NCBI GenBank assembly: GCA_947253625.1 | Contig: CAMYAB010000003.1 | Location: 112,665 to 176,664, forward strand | DNA length: 64,000 nucleotides | Origin: an uncultured Porphyromonadaceae bacterium | Lineage (GTDB): Bacteria > Bacteroidota > Bacteroidia > Bacteroidales > Porphyromonadaceae | Direction of reading: 5' to 3' | Shown here: one piece after another, positions 26,125 through 34,836 of the stretch | How positions within the stretch are numbered: position 1 is the stretch's first letter | Layout: each line of letters starts with the position of its first letter | The notes under the pieces: model-generated | Database searches by the model: none | The model's input: only the letters and a program-made list of their open reading frames with translations | What the model was told of the DNA's origin: nothing | Translations under genes and position numbers: made by a program

Positions 26125-27456
26125 CTATTTGGCGGTGGCGGTGGTCACTTTGCCACAGCTCCGCAGTGCCTCAAGGATCAGCTCCACAGAGGCCGGGATA
26201 CCGTATCGGTCGGAGGCTATGACGAGGTCGTAGTTGAGCGCATCGGACCAGTTGCGCCCGGTATAGTGCTTGCTGTAGTAGGCGCGTTCACGGTTTCGTT
26301 GATCGATCAGGGCAGACGCTTCGCCCTCGGGTATACCGTACCTGTGGATCGCTCGCTCTCGCCTAAAGTCGGCTTCGGCATGCACAAAGACACTAAACAA
26401 CCCCGGATAGCCCTTGAGGATATAGTCGGCGGCACGTCCCACGATCACACAGGGTCCTTTTTGGACCAGGTCGCGGATTACCTGTGTCTGGACCATGAAG
26501 AGAATGTCCTCGGGCGGATCCTCCTCGTTGACGTAGGCGTAGTTTTCACGGTAGAGCTTATCAAAAAGGCTCGTCCGCAGTCTCTGCTCGTTTTCGGCCA
26601 CGTATTCTTTGGTAAAGCCCGACTTTTCCGCTGTCAGGTCGATCAGCTCACTATCGTAGAGAGGCAGGCCCAGTACTTCGGCGAGTCGCTGCCCGATCTC
26701 ATGGCCTCCGCTGCCGTACTCACGGGCAATGGTGAGGACAAAGTTGCCGGAAGCCACCGCCGAGTCGTCCGCAGTGGACACGACGGCCATCTGCTCCTCC
26801 TCTGAGGCGAGTGCTCGGTCGACAAAGGCGGTGTTGCGCTGGATCCATGCGATGATGTTGCCCACGAGCAGTGCGGAGAGCAGGGTGCCCTCGCGGACAG
26901 CCTGGATGCCCCCGACGAAGATGAGCGAAAGGAGTACGGCTGTGGCGGTGAGTGCGGAGTCGAATCCGGTCTTGGTCTTGCCAAAAGCGAGGCGGAAAGT
27001 GCGGGAGATGGCTAGCGTAAGCCCCTCAGCCGGCATGCAGGTCACGCCGGAGCGAACGGTCAGGAAGACCCCGACGGCCATCACAGCACAGCTCAGCAGT
27101 GCCAGTAGCAATTGTCCCAGGTAGTGGACGGGCAGTAGTCCCGAGAGGAGCCAGAGGTTTAGGTCCGTGAAGAGACCATAGAAGACTCCGGCCGGTACTT
27201 GCAGTAGGTGACGTCTCCCAAACTCCTCTCGCAGGACTGCCCATTGCGCCAGGACAAAGAGGGTATTCATCAGGATCGTAAAGGTCCCCACGGTCAGAGC
27301 CGGTACGGCCAGGCTCAGCACATACGGAACAGACGACACCGGTGTCGTACCCAGCGACGACCGGATCGATAGGGCCACGCCCAACCCCATGATGTAGGCC
27401 CCCAGCACAAACATCAGCAGCCGGAGGGGCATCTTGTTTTGACGGATTGTATTCAT
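26125..27456 (-). CDS. YczE/DUF6198-like membrane protein fused to a cytidylate-kinase-like domain
   Basis: A 443-residue two-domain protein. Residues ~1-215 hold about six membrane helices, opening with MFVLGAYIMGLGVALSIRSS and containing a DLNLWLLSGLLPVHYLGQ segment, as in YczE-type proteins. Residues ~240-440 form a cytidylate-kinase-like P-loop domain: LTIAREYGSGGHEIGQRLAE is the nucleotide loop, LPLYDSELID follows, and GPCVIVGRAADYIL comes later. The reaction is unknown; the family is named for fold only. ATG at 27456 is preferred to 27483. It stands alone between the TonB receptor and manC. Confidence 0.85.
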   Translation of the reverse strand: MNTIRQNKMPLRLLMFVLGAYIMGLGVALSIRSSLGTTPVSSVPYVLSLAVPALTVGTFTILMNTLFVLAQWAVLREEFGRRHLLQVPAGVFYGLFTDLNLWLLSGLLPVHYLGQLLLALLSCAVMAVGVFLTVRSGVTCMPAEGLTLAISRTFRLAFGKTKTGFDSALTATAVLLSLIFVGGIQAVREGTLLSALLVGNIIAWIQRNTAFVDRALASEEEQMAVVSTADDSAVASGNFVLTIAREYGSGGHEIGQRLAEVLGLPLYDSELIDLTAEKSGFTKEYVAENEQRLRTSLFDKLYRENYAYVNEEDPPEDILFMVQTQVIRDLVQKGPCVIVGRAADYILKGYPGLFSVFVHAEADFRRERAIHRYGIPEGEASALIDQRNRERAYYSKHYTGRNWSDALNYDLVIASDRYGIPASVELILEALRSCGKVTTATAK

Positions 27457-27584
27457 AAAAAGGTTTGATGCTTCAGCCAGCATCCGAAATGTTGGTCCGA
27501 GAGAAACCCAGTATAGTCATAATAAATGAAAGAATCCACCTTGCACACACCCGACTACGGTCCGTCTCGGGCAGTGGTCCCGGG

Positions 27585-28685
27585 CTATCGGAGGTCTGTC
27601 TTTTTGGAGAAGTGGTCGAGGAGGCTATTGAGCTCCTTTTCATCGCCTTTTGGTGCGATGAAAAGGACATCGTCGGTGTCCAGCACCACATAGTTGTCGA
27701 GCCCGATGACGACCACTTGCTTGTCGGGGTTGGTGGTCTTGATGAGTGTGTCTGTGGATCGATCGTCGAAGATCATGCGGGGTCGTCCGGCCGGTACGGG
27801 GTCGTGTCGTTTGTGGGCTGTGTGCTTTTCGAGGTCGTGCAGGCTGGTCCAGGTCCCGACATCGCACCAGTCAAAGTCGGCCTGCATGGTGTAGACGTTT
27901 TGGGCTTTTTCCATGACACCGTAGTCGATCGAGATGGCCGGGCAGGCCTCAAATGCTCGGTTGACCAACTCGGTCTCTCCGGCTTGGAAAAACTGGTCGA
28001 TCTCCGCAAAATGTATGGCCACCTCGGGTAGGTACTTCTCTATGGCATCGATGATGTCTCCGGCTTTCCAGACGAATATCCCGGAGTTCCAGAGGTATCG
28101 TCCGGAGGTCAGCATCTCCTTGGCTTGCTGCTCCTCGGGCTTTTCCTTGAAGGCTTTGATGGGACCCACACCGCCTTGCCGGATCATTTCGTCGGACATT
28201 TCGATGTATCCATAGGCGGTAGCGGGGTAGGTGGGTCGTATCCCTATGGTGAGGAGGACGCTGTTTTGGTGTACGTAGTGGATGGCCTGGTTGAGGGTTT
28301 TGTGAAAGGCCTCCTCATTGCCTATATAGTGATCGGACGGGCAGATGACCATGATGGCATCCGGATCTCTGTCGGCGATCCTGTATGCGGCATAGGCGAT
28401 GGGTGGGGCTGTGTTTCGCCTCAGTGGCTCGGTGAGTACCTGTGAGGGCTGGATGGCCGGCAACTGCTGGAGTACCTCCGGCTCGTAGCGCTCACCGGTC
28501 ATGACCATGAAGTGGTCAAAAGGTATGAGTGCCTCAAATCGGTCTGCTGTCTCTTGGAGCATGGATTTGCCGTTGCCCAGGATGTCCAAAAACTGCTTGG
28601 GCTTGTCTTCGCGGCTCAGGGGCCAGAATCGGGTGCCGGCACCTCCGGCCATGATCACGCAGTAGGCTATCTGGTTGGGGATCAT
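27585..28685 (-). CDS. manC: Mannose-1-phosphate guanylyltransferase
   Basis: A 366-residue enzyme making GDP-mannose from GTP and mannose-1-phosphate for glycan and lipopolysaccharide synthesis. Visible: IMAGGAGTRFWPLSREDKPK (nucleotide loop) at the N-terminus, VICPSDHYI near residue 105 (metal-binding Asp), and AFKEKP near 170 (sugar-1-phosphate contact). Only the transferase domain is present; the C-terminal isomerase of bifunctional ManC is absent. It lies 21 nt after the 5'-nucleotidase gene. Confidence 0.92.
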   Translation of the reverse strand: MIPNQIAYCVIMAGGAGTRFWPLSREDKPKQFLDILGNGKSMLQETADRFEALIPFDHFMVMTGERYEPEVLQQLPAIQPSQVLTEPLRRNTAPPIAYAAYRIADRDPDAIMVICPSDHYIGNEEAFHKTLNQAIHYVHQNSVLLTIGIRPTYPATAYGYIEMSDEMIRQGGVGPIKAFKEKPEEQQAKEMLTSGRYLWNSGIFVWKAGDIIDAIEKYLPEVAIHFAEIDQFFQAGETELVNRAFEACPAISIDYGVMEKAQNVYTMQADFDWCDVGTWTSLHDLEKHTAHKRHDPVPAGRPRMIFDDRSTDTLIKTTNPDKQVVVIGLDNYVVLDTDDVLFIAPKGDEKELNSLLDHFSKKTDLR

Positions 28686-28706
28686 ACTCAGGGATTATTT
28701 TTGGGG

Positions 28707-30449
28707 TCAGTGAAAGTCCTTGTAGAGCAAAGCGCTGTCTCGGGGTATGGCGGTCTGCATCCACTGTGTGGGGACAAATTGCCACCGGCTGACTGTGTGC
28801 GGGGTGTAGGGATCGTTTTTGCTCAAATACTCGCTGAGGTAGTATCGGATATCATACTCAGATACTGCCACTCGCCTGGAGTCGATAGAGTCTGTGGGGA
28901 TGCCGGCGCCTTGTGTCAGTAGTCCGCCGCCACCGTTCCCTCGATAGGAGTTGAGTACCACCAGGTAGGTTTGGTCGTCTGAGAAGGCGGATCCATCTGC
29001 CATCGAGGAGATGACCACCCGTTGGCCTCTGGGTTTGGAGAGGTCGACGGAGTAGATGATCCCCGCAGCTGTGTCAAAGTTGAAGCTGGGTCCCGCCAGA
29101 GGCAGATAGAGGCCGCCACGCTTCTTTTCGTTGATTTTCAGCATCGGGTCGTCGGGTCCGGACATGGTGTGGTAGAGGCGGTCGTAGCTCTCCTCGAGGT
29201 GACCACGTAGCTCTTTGCCGGACAGTCGCATGAGGTAGGCTCGATTTTCGTACTTGTATAGGCGAAAGAGGTCACCCACGACTAGGTCGCCCTTGGGAAT
29301 GCATGTGTTTTCGGCGAGAGGTGCGGTGATAGAGACTTGGGCCTGAGGAAAGAGTCCGAGCTGTACTTCGTGTATGAGGTCGACGAAAGGTGTGGGGCGG
29401 AAAAAGGCACCACGGCTCTCCATGGTCTCCGTGACGTGCCCCACTCGCTTTGAGACATAGTCCAGGACGCGGTTTCGATGCGGGGTGAAGTTTTGGACAA
29501 AAAGTGACTGTGGTGCGATGGTGTCCATGGAGACGATGCGTGGACGGATGGCTTTTTCACCGTTTTTGCCAAAAACAACGGTGGCGTGTGCCACGGCATC
29601 AGCGTTTGGTCCGGGGTTGAGTAGATAGGTGGTGTGGTTGTCATCGTGCACGATGGAGTCCACGTAGGTGCGGTGGTCGTGTCCACATAGGACGAGGTCC
29701 AGCTCGGGTATCTCTCGGGCCAGTGCGTAGCCTACATTCTCGGGGTCATAGGGTAGGGCTGGGTCTTTGGGTCCTGCTCCGCTGTGGATGAGTGCTATGA
29801 TCAGGTCGGGGTGAGCCTCTAGGATCTCCGGCAGATAGCGCTTGGCTGTCTTCACCTGATCGTCAAAGCGGATGCCACTCCAGAGGACTTCCGGCAACTG
29901 ATGGACGAGTTCCGGTGTGATGAGACCGAGTATGGCCACCTTTTTGTCGCCCTTGGTGACCAGTGTGTAGGGCTTGAAGTAGGACACCATGCTCAGGGTG
30001 TCGTCGGGGTTTTGGGTCCGGATGGCGTTGGCGGCAAGGAAGGGAAAGTTGGCCTCCCGTACGAGTCGGTCGTAGACCGAGTGCCCGGTCTCTATATCGT
30101 GGTTGCCGACAGTGAAGGCATCGTACTGCATGTAGTCGAGGATCTGCATGGCGACATGCGGAGCCAAGGTGTCTATGTAGTTGTAGAAATAGGCTGCCGG
30201 CTGACCTTGCAGGAGGTCACCAGCATCCACCAGTACCACGGGTTCGCCTTGGAGTCTGTAGTGTGCCACGTAGCTCTGTACGCGTGCCAGACTGCCGGTG
30301 GAGGGGCAGTCGTTGAGCAGGTCTTGGGAGAAGTAATTGCCATGCACGTCGGTTGTCTGGATGATCTCCAGTACAGTGGTGCTTGTTTTTTCTTGGCAAC
30401 CTATGAGGAGTAGGAGGAGAGCCGCTGAGGCTATGAGGTGTCGTTTCAT
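28707..30449 (-). CDS. 5'-nucleotidase / metallophosphoesterase lipoprotein
   Basis: A 580-residue lipoprotein (LLLLLIGCQEK, Cys near residue 18). The N-terminal metallophosphatase domain shows TTDVHGNYF, VDAGDLLQG, GNHDIETG and LCGHDHRTY, the usual metal ligands in order. The C-terminal 5'-nucleotidase domain starts near 350 and includes the AYLMRLSGKELRGHLE and YRGNGGGGLL segments. It probably releases nucleosides from external nucleotides, or splits cyclic nucleotides, in the periplasm or at the surface. Start and stop overlap or abut the S46 peptidase gene by 4 nt. Confidence 0.92.
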   Translation of the reverse strand: MKRHLIASAALLLLLIGCQEKTSTTVLEIIQTTDVHGNYFSQDLLNDCPSTGSLARVQSYVAHYRLQGEPVVLVDAGDLLQGQPAAYFYNYIDTLAPHVAMQILDYMQYDAFTVGNHDIETGHSVYDRLVREANFPFLAANAIRTQNPDDTLSMVSYFKPYTLVTKGDKKVAILGLITPELVHQLPEVLWSGIRFDDQVKTAKRYLPEILEAHPDLIIALIHSGAGPKDPALPYDPENVGYALAREIPELDLVLCGHDHRTYVDSIVHDDNHTTYLLNPGPNADAVAHATVVFGKNGEKAIRPRIVSMDTIAPQSLFVQNFTPHRNRVLDYVSKRVGHVTETMESRGAFFRPTPFVDLIHEVQLGLFPQAQVSITAPLAENTCIPKGDLVVGDLFRLYKYENRAYLMRLSGKELRGHLEESYDRLYHTMSGPDDPMLKINEKKRGGLYLPLAGPSFNFDTAAGIIYSVDLSKPRGQRVVISSMADGSAFSDDQTYLVVLNSYRGNGGGGLLTQGAGIPTDSIDSRRVAVSEYDIRYYLSEYLSKNDPYTPHTVSRWQFVPTQWMQTAIPRDSALLYKDFH

Positions 30450-32602
30450 CGGATGCAGTGCAGTTCGGAGGTGATGCGATCGGCGCCTAGGACACGATCC
30501 AGGACAAAGACGACATAGCGGATGTCGCAGATGATGCTACGCTGGTAGTCGGGTAGGTAGTTGATATCGCCACCGACCCCCTCCCAGTTGCGGTCAAAGT
30601 TGAGCCCCACCAAGTACCCCTCGCCATTGATCACCGGGCTGCCGGAGTTGCCACCGGTAGTGTGGGTCGTGGCACAAAAGTTGACCGGCATCTTGCCATC
30701 CTCGCGGGCCAATCGGCCAAAGTCCCGGGACCGAAATAGGTCTACGATATTGGGTTGTAGCCCAAACTCATAGTCACCCGGTACGACCTTCTCGAGTACG
30801 CCATCAGTGGTGGTCATCGGGCCGTAGTAGACATTGTCTCGTGGCGAATACCCCTTTACGGTTCCAAATGTGTACCTCAGGGTGAGGTTGGCATCCGGCC
30901 ATAGGTTTTCGTCCCCCTTCATACGCATGATGCCCTGGACGTATAGGTGCCTTGCTGCGGCGAGAGTGCGGTACAGAGGGCGCATGGCCTCCTGGGCATC
31001 GCTGTTGGCGTTGTGCACGGCCTCTGCCAGCATGACGGCCGGGTCTTGTAGGTACTGCTCGTAGGTGTAGGATTGTAGAGCGGACTTGAGGTGTTGGGGA
31101 TCTCGGTAGATCGTGGTGGAGTAGACGAGGTCTGCATATCGGTCGGTGTCGTCTATTAGATCAAAGATCCCTGTGCGCTTGTCCTTTTCCTTGAAGGCTT
31201 TGAGGAGTGCCTTGGTTACCTTTTTGTCCACTTCGGCGCTGTAGTCGTTGTCAAAGTGGTGTCGGTACTTATTCTCTATCCAGCTATTGAGCAGTGTCTC
31301 GTCAGCCTGTAGTTTGGCCAGCTCTTCTTGGTCTTTTATCCGTGGCAGTCGTATGAGTTCGCTACCTTGTATGAGCCCTTCGTTGAGCAGCTTGTAGGTG
31401 TATCGGTAGGGTCGTATCTCCTGTATGGTGGCCTCTATCTTGTCCATTGCTGCGATGTAGACCGGTAGCTTGTTTTTCAGGGCCCACTGTCGGAGCTGCT
31501 GCATTTCGGCCTGTTTTCGTCCGGCAAAGTCGAGCTTGTCGATGGCCCAGTTGGACCCTATCGCCCGTTTGTGTCCGTTGGCTGAGTAGGCATACTTGGC
31601 GGCGTAGCGGATGTTGGTCTGCTCGTCACGCATCATCTCCTCGAGCATCACCTTTTGGCGGATATCCCTCATCTCTATCCGCACATCGTTGTCCACGTCG
31701 TGAAATAGGCGTACCTCCGGAGCGGTAAAGAAGTGGTTGGTCGTACCCGGGTGCCCCATGATCATGACGAAGTCATCTGGTTTTACGCCACGGAGGTCTA
31801 TCTTGAGGTAGTTTTTGGGCTTGAGTGGTACGTTCTCTGGAGCATACTCTGCGGGAGAGCCATCGGGTGCGGTGTAGATCCTGAAGATCGAAAAATCCCC
31901 GGTGTGTCGTGGCCAGGTCCAGTTGTCCGTGTCGGCTCCAAACTTGCCTATGCCGGATGGTGGTGCGGCCACCAGTCGGACATCACGATACTCGCGTCGC
32001 ACGTAGAGGTAGTACTTGTTGCCTTCAAAAAAAGGCTTCAGATCCAGTCGGAGTCCCGCTGTCGTCTCACCTCTGTGCTCGCTATACCAGCGATCGGCGA
32101 TGCGCCGGAGGTACTGCTGAGAGAGGATCACCATGAGGTCCTCTTCACCGTCTTTGGCTGTGTAGTCCTGTACGTAGTCCGTGAGGTCAATGATCTCTTC
32201 GGTAAAGGTGACTTTCAGTCCGGGGTTGGGCAGCTCATCTGCCAATCCCGGGGCATAAAACCCATCCCGTAGGTAGTTGTGCTCGATCGTGCTGTGCATC
32301 TGTATTTGGTCATAGCCACAGTGGTGGTTGGTGAGCACGAGTCCGTTGGGCGAGACCACTTCTCCGGTGCATCCGCTCCCAAAGAGTACCACGGCATCCA
32401 TCAGCATAGGGTCACCGGTGGTGTTGTATAGCTGTTCGGCTCGGAGCTTTAGCCCCATCTTTTGCATCTTGTCATAGTTTTGTTTTCGGACAAGTGGGAG
32501 CAGCCACATTCCCTCGTCGGCACGTGCCATGGGGACGAGTAGGATCGAGACGATCAGTAGCGTCAGGGCTCTATGGGCTTTGGTCAGTAGGTTGTTATTC
32601 AT
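30446..32602 (-). CDS. S46-family dipeptidyl-peptidase, DPP11 type
   Basis: A 718-residue periplasmic serine exopeptidase that removes dipeptides from peptide N-termini. It has a signal peptide (ending near ARA, residue ~28). Catalytic residues: His in LVLTNHHCGYDQ, Asp in TDNWTWPRHTGDFSIFRIY, and Ser in TTGGNSGSPV. The residue 18 after this Ser, which sets specificity, is Arg (GLNFDRNWEGVGGDI). In Porphyromonas gingivalis, Arg at this place marks DPP11 (acidic P1), whereas DPP7 has Gly. It feeds peptides to a protein-fermenting metabolism. It overlaps the CYTH gene by 8 nt. Confidence 0.93.
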   Translation of the reverse strand: MNNNLLTKAHRALTLLIVSILLVPMARADEGMWLLPLVRKQNYDKMQKMGLKLRAEQLYNTTGDPMLMDAVVLFGSGCTGEVVSPNGLVLTNHHCGYDQIQMHSTIEHNYLRDGFYAPGLADELPNPGLKVTFTEEIIDLTDYVQDYTAKDGEEDLMVILSQQYLRRIADRWYSEHRGETTAGLRLDLKPFFEGNKYYLYVRREYRDVRLVAAPPSGIGKFGADTDNWTWPRHTGDFSIFRIYTAPDGSPAEYAPENVPLKPKNYLKIDLRGVKPDDFVMIMGHPGTTNHFFTAPEVRLFHDVDNDVRIEMRDIRQKVMLEEMMRDEQTNIRYAAKYAYSANGHKRAIGSNWAIDKLDFAGRKQAEMQQLRQWALKNKLPVYIAAMDKIEATIQEIRPYRYTYKLLNEGLIQGSELIRLPRIKDQEELAKLQADETLLNSWIENKYRHHFDNDYSAEVDKKVTKALLKAFKEKDKRTGIFDLIDDTDRYADLVYSTTIYRDPQHLKSALQSYTYEQYLQDPAVMLAEAVHNANSDAQEAMRPLYRTLAAARHLYVQGIMRMKGDENLWPDANLTLRYTFGTVKGYSPRDNVYYGPMTTTDGVLEKVVPGDYEFGLQPNIVDLFRSRDFGRLAREDGKMPVNFCATTHTTGGNSGSPVINGEGYLVGLNFDRNWEGVGGDINYLPDYQRSIICDIRYVVFVLDRVLGADRITSELHCIR

Positions 32603-33083
32603 GGTTGGTGTTCCAGGTCGTGTAGGGGTGCTGGGCGAGGTTGTTATTCAGGTACTTGGGGTCATTGGAGATCTCCCTGCCTATCCACTCCGGTAGGTTG
32701 ACGGGGGTGTCGAGTGAGGGAAGCTCCACCTCAGCGAGGATGAGCCCCTCATTTTCTTCTTCAAAAAAGTCGACCTCCCACAGCATGCCATCCAGGTGGA
32801 TGTTGTGCCGTTGCTTGCGGATGATGTGGTAGGGGCTGAGTGCGAGTAGCTCCAGTGCATCCTCCACAGGGATACTGTACTCGTACTCATCGCGTACAGC
32901 CGGTTGGTCCGACGACGCATGCTTGATGGTGATAAAGGCCTGGTCCTGATCCACCACCCTCACTCGTATGCTCAGTCCTTTGCTATTGAGCAGATAGCCT
33001 TGGCGGAAGTGATGGATACTGTCGGAGTCCGGCAGAGGTACTCCCTCTTTTAGTAAAAATCGTCTCTCTATCTCTATACCCAT
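32595..33083 (-). CDS. CYTH-domain protein (adenylate cyclase/triphosphatase fold)
   Basis: A 162-residue single-domain protein with the triphosphate-tunnel fold. The N-terminal IEIERRFLL is the ExExK-type signature, with Arg in place of the usual Lys. Alternating charged strands follow (RDEYEYSIPVE, WEVDFFEEENEGLILAEVEL). Bacterial CYTH proteins of this size are often inorganic triphosphatases, but the Lys-to-Arg change leaves activity uncertain. It sits 17 nt after the DUF2027-Smr gene and overlaps the DPP11 start, so it is operonic. Confidence 0.88.
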   Translation of the reverse strand: MGIEIERRFLLKEGVPLPDSDSIHHFRQGYLLNSKGLSIRVRVVDQDQAFITIKHASSDQPAVRDEYEYSIPVEDALELLALSPYHIIRKQRHNIHLDGMLWEVDFFEEENEGLILAEVELPSLDTPVNLPEWIGREISNDPKYLNNNLAQHPYTTWNTNHE

Positions 33084-33100
33084 GTCTCTTTTTATCTCAC

Positions 33101-34180
33101 TTATCTCACGGTTACTTGTGTCGCTCCGAATCCATACTCCTGAAACGAAGCATCCCTCACCTCACAGCGTGGGTACTCACGTCCAAGCAGTGCCAGTACC
33201 TGCTGACGCAGCACCCCATTTCCCTTGCCGTGGATGAAGACAATCTGCATCCCCTTGTCCTTTGGCTTGCTGTAGTGTCGCATCGTCTTGCGCACCTCCT
33301 CCAGCTGGTAGTCCAGTAGCTCCAGGTGTGTCATCCCGGCGGTGGTGTCGAGGAGTTGGTCGATATGGAGATCCACCACCAGGGGGCTTGCCTTTTGGAG
33401 TCGAGCACCCTCACGGCGACGCTTATCCGGCCGGGGCTCCGGTGCCATTTTTTCCATCATGGCTTCGGCAAGTTTTGTGGGGTCCACCTTTCGGGCCGCG
33501 ACGGGGCGATCGTCCTGCACTATGGGGTAGACAAGAGCGGCGTCGTCAAAAAAGTCGTTGGGTACAAAGGCGTTTTTCTTGAAAAACTTCATCCCCTCCA
33601 CCTTTACCTCAGCCACCACGGGCTCTTTGCGTGCAAAGGGGCAATCCGCCATGAAGGGGATCACCACCAGGGAGGTGCGGGCACGGTCGTCCAGCTCACG
33701 AGGTGTAAAGGTCTCCAGCAACTCGATGCTGTCGAACCCCACCACTCCCATATACCTCACCTGCCGTCGGTCATCACGCCCCGTGGCATAGTACACGTAG
33801 AGGTCGTAGGAGGAGTTGTTGACCAAGTAGGCCTCATACAGCCCTTCACCCAGAGGCTTCCCCTCCTCCGGCAAGTAGCAGAGGTAGGCATTGATCCTGG
33901 TTCGATCCTTGGGTCGCACACGATCGGAGCGTGGCTCGGAGAGGATGGGCGATGGCTGACGCTCGGTGCGCTCGGGGGCACTCTTGCCGGTGGTACTCTG
34001 CACCTTGGGCACTATCGTACTCCCCTCGGTCACGACCACCACCTCGTGTGCAAAAAAGGGTAGCTCAAAGCCCGACTCATCCCGAACCAGCACTTTGCCA
34101 TCACTGGATACTTCGGTCACCACTCCACCACCCACACTGTTCAGAAAGCGAACCAAGTCGCCTTTGCGTACATCACTCAT
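33101..34180 (-). CDS. DUF2027 protein with C-terminal Smr domain
   Basis: A 359-residue protein. The N-terminus (GDLVRFLNSVGGGVVTEV) is an SH3-like beta barrel, and the middle ~120-240 is the DUF2027 beta sandwich. The C-terminal ~80 residues form an Smr domain with VVDLHID and IVFIHGKGNGVLR, the segments that bind or cut nucleic acid in MutS2 relatives. This architecture is typical of Bacteroidetes, and its job is not established. It is the first gene of a minus-strand unit and is preceded by a folded leader (34210-34290). Confidence 0.87.
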   Translation of the reverse strand: MSDVRKGDLVRFLNSVGGGVVTEVSSDGKVLVRDESGFELPFFAHEVVVVTEGSTIVPKVQSTTGKSAPERTERQPSPILSEPRSDRVRPKDRTRINAYLCYLPEEGKPLGEGLYEAYLVNNSSYDLYVYYATGRDDRRQVRYMGVVGFDSIELLETFTPRELDDRARTSLVVIPFMADCPFARKEPVVAEVKVEGMKFFKKNAFVPNDFFDDAALVYPIVQDDRPVAARKVDPTKLAEAMMEKMAPEPRPDKRRREGARLQKASPLVVDLHIDQLLDTTAGMTHLELLDYQLEEVRKTMRHYSKPKDKGMQIVFIHGKGNGVLRQQVLALLGREYPRCEVRDASFQEYGFGATQVTVR

Positions 34181-34209
34181 ATACTATACTGTCTTCTACA
34201 TGTTGGGCG

Positions 34210-34290
34210 TGTTGCGCCAAGCACCACTCTTCCGCATTCACCGAAGTCCTGCTCCGAATCCGGTCCGGAGCAGATCGCTTGGGCGCAACA
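34210..34290 (-). ncRNA. Candidate structured 5' leader (three-way junction)
   Basis: A 13-bp closing stem (34277-34290 with 34210-34222, one bulged base) encloses two hairpins. One is an 8-bp perfect stem (34249-34256 with 34266-34273), and the other a weaker CTTC/GAAG stem at about 34229-34246. It lies between the likely -7 box at 34308-34315 and the DUF2027-Smr start, beginning about 10 nt into the transcript. No known riboswitch consensus was recognised and no terminator follows, so regulation would act on translation or stability. It could also be a palindromic DNA repeat. Confidence 0.5.
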
Positions 34291-34307
34291 GTCTCGTAAT
34301 AGTGATA

Positions 34308-34315
34308 CAAATATA
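34308..34315 (-). promoter_or_regulatory. -7 element for the DUF2027-Smr / CYTH / DPP11 unit
   Basis: On the minus strand TATATTTG fits TAnnTTTG exactly. A -33 element at normal spacing is not clear. The predicted leader is about 120 nt and includes the folded element at 34210-34290. Confidence 0.5.
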
Positions 34316-34448
34316 CCAAACAATTATCGACCAATCGTTTCCCCACTTGCCCCCCTACGAGACTGTCGAGAGGAGCCTCTGCCGGTGCGACTCCTCCGAG
34401 GGGTGTCGGAGGGGCTTTGGGGGTATGGACAAACCGAGGAACGTTTTT

Positions 34449-34533
34449 CCCTCTATCCGTCTGAGTGATGGCTTCTATCCGTGAAAAGTTTCGCTTCTAT
34501 CCGTGAAAACTTTTGCTTCTATTCGTGAAACTC
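34449..34533 (-). repeat. Family A 22-bp array, copy 2 (four units)
   Basis: Units on the minus strand occupy 34515-34527, 34493-34505, 34471-34483 and 34449-34461, exactly 22 bp apart. The array again opens with GAGTTTCACG and ends with a GACGGATAG unit, as at 2.5 kb. The upstream flank (TGACAATCAAAT, then TTACA) matches the flank of copy 1. It lies between divergently transcribed genes. Confidence 0.9.
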
Positions 34534-34836
34534 GAGGTGCTGTGTAAGTATTTGATTGTCAGTGCCCCTACCGGAAAGTCGCCTTTTTCCCCGAAAATCA
34601 CCCTCCTTTTCCCTCCTCCGCCCCTCAAAAAAAAGGGGGCGGTGGTCGTCTCTCCCGAGGGGTGTCGTTTGGGGGGCAGAGTGTGCGATACATTGGCCCG
34701 AATGGGGCGTCCGGACAAGGGTGTTTTTTCCTAAGGTCGGAGAAAATTGGTACCTTGCGACCGGATCTGTGGGGTCGTCCTTGGCTCGACCAAAGCCGAC
34801 TCCCCGGATTTGGATGTTGCACTAAGAAAAAAAAAG
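34534..34836. other. Intergenic stretch upstream of the acyl-CoA ligase
   Basis: No gene is seen. A short hairpin pairs 34618-34624 with 34636-34642 across an A-rich loop. A weak plus-strand promoter candidate has TTTT near 34726 and TACCTTG at 34751-34757. The rest holds GC-rich, unrelated sequence. Confidence 0.4.
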
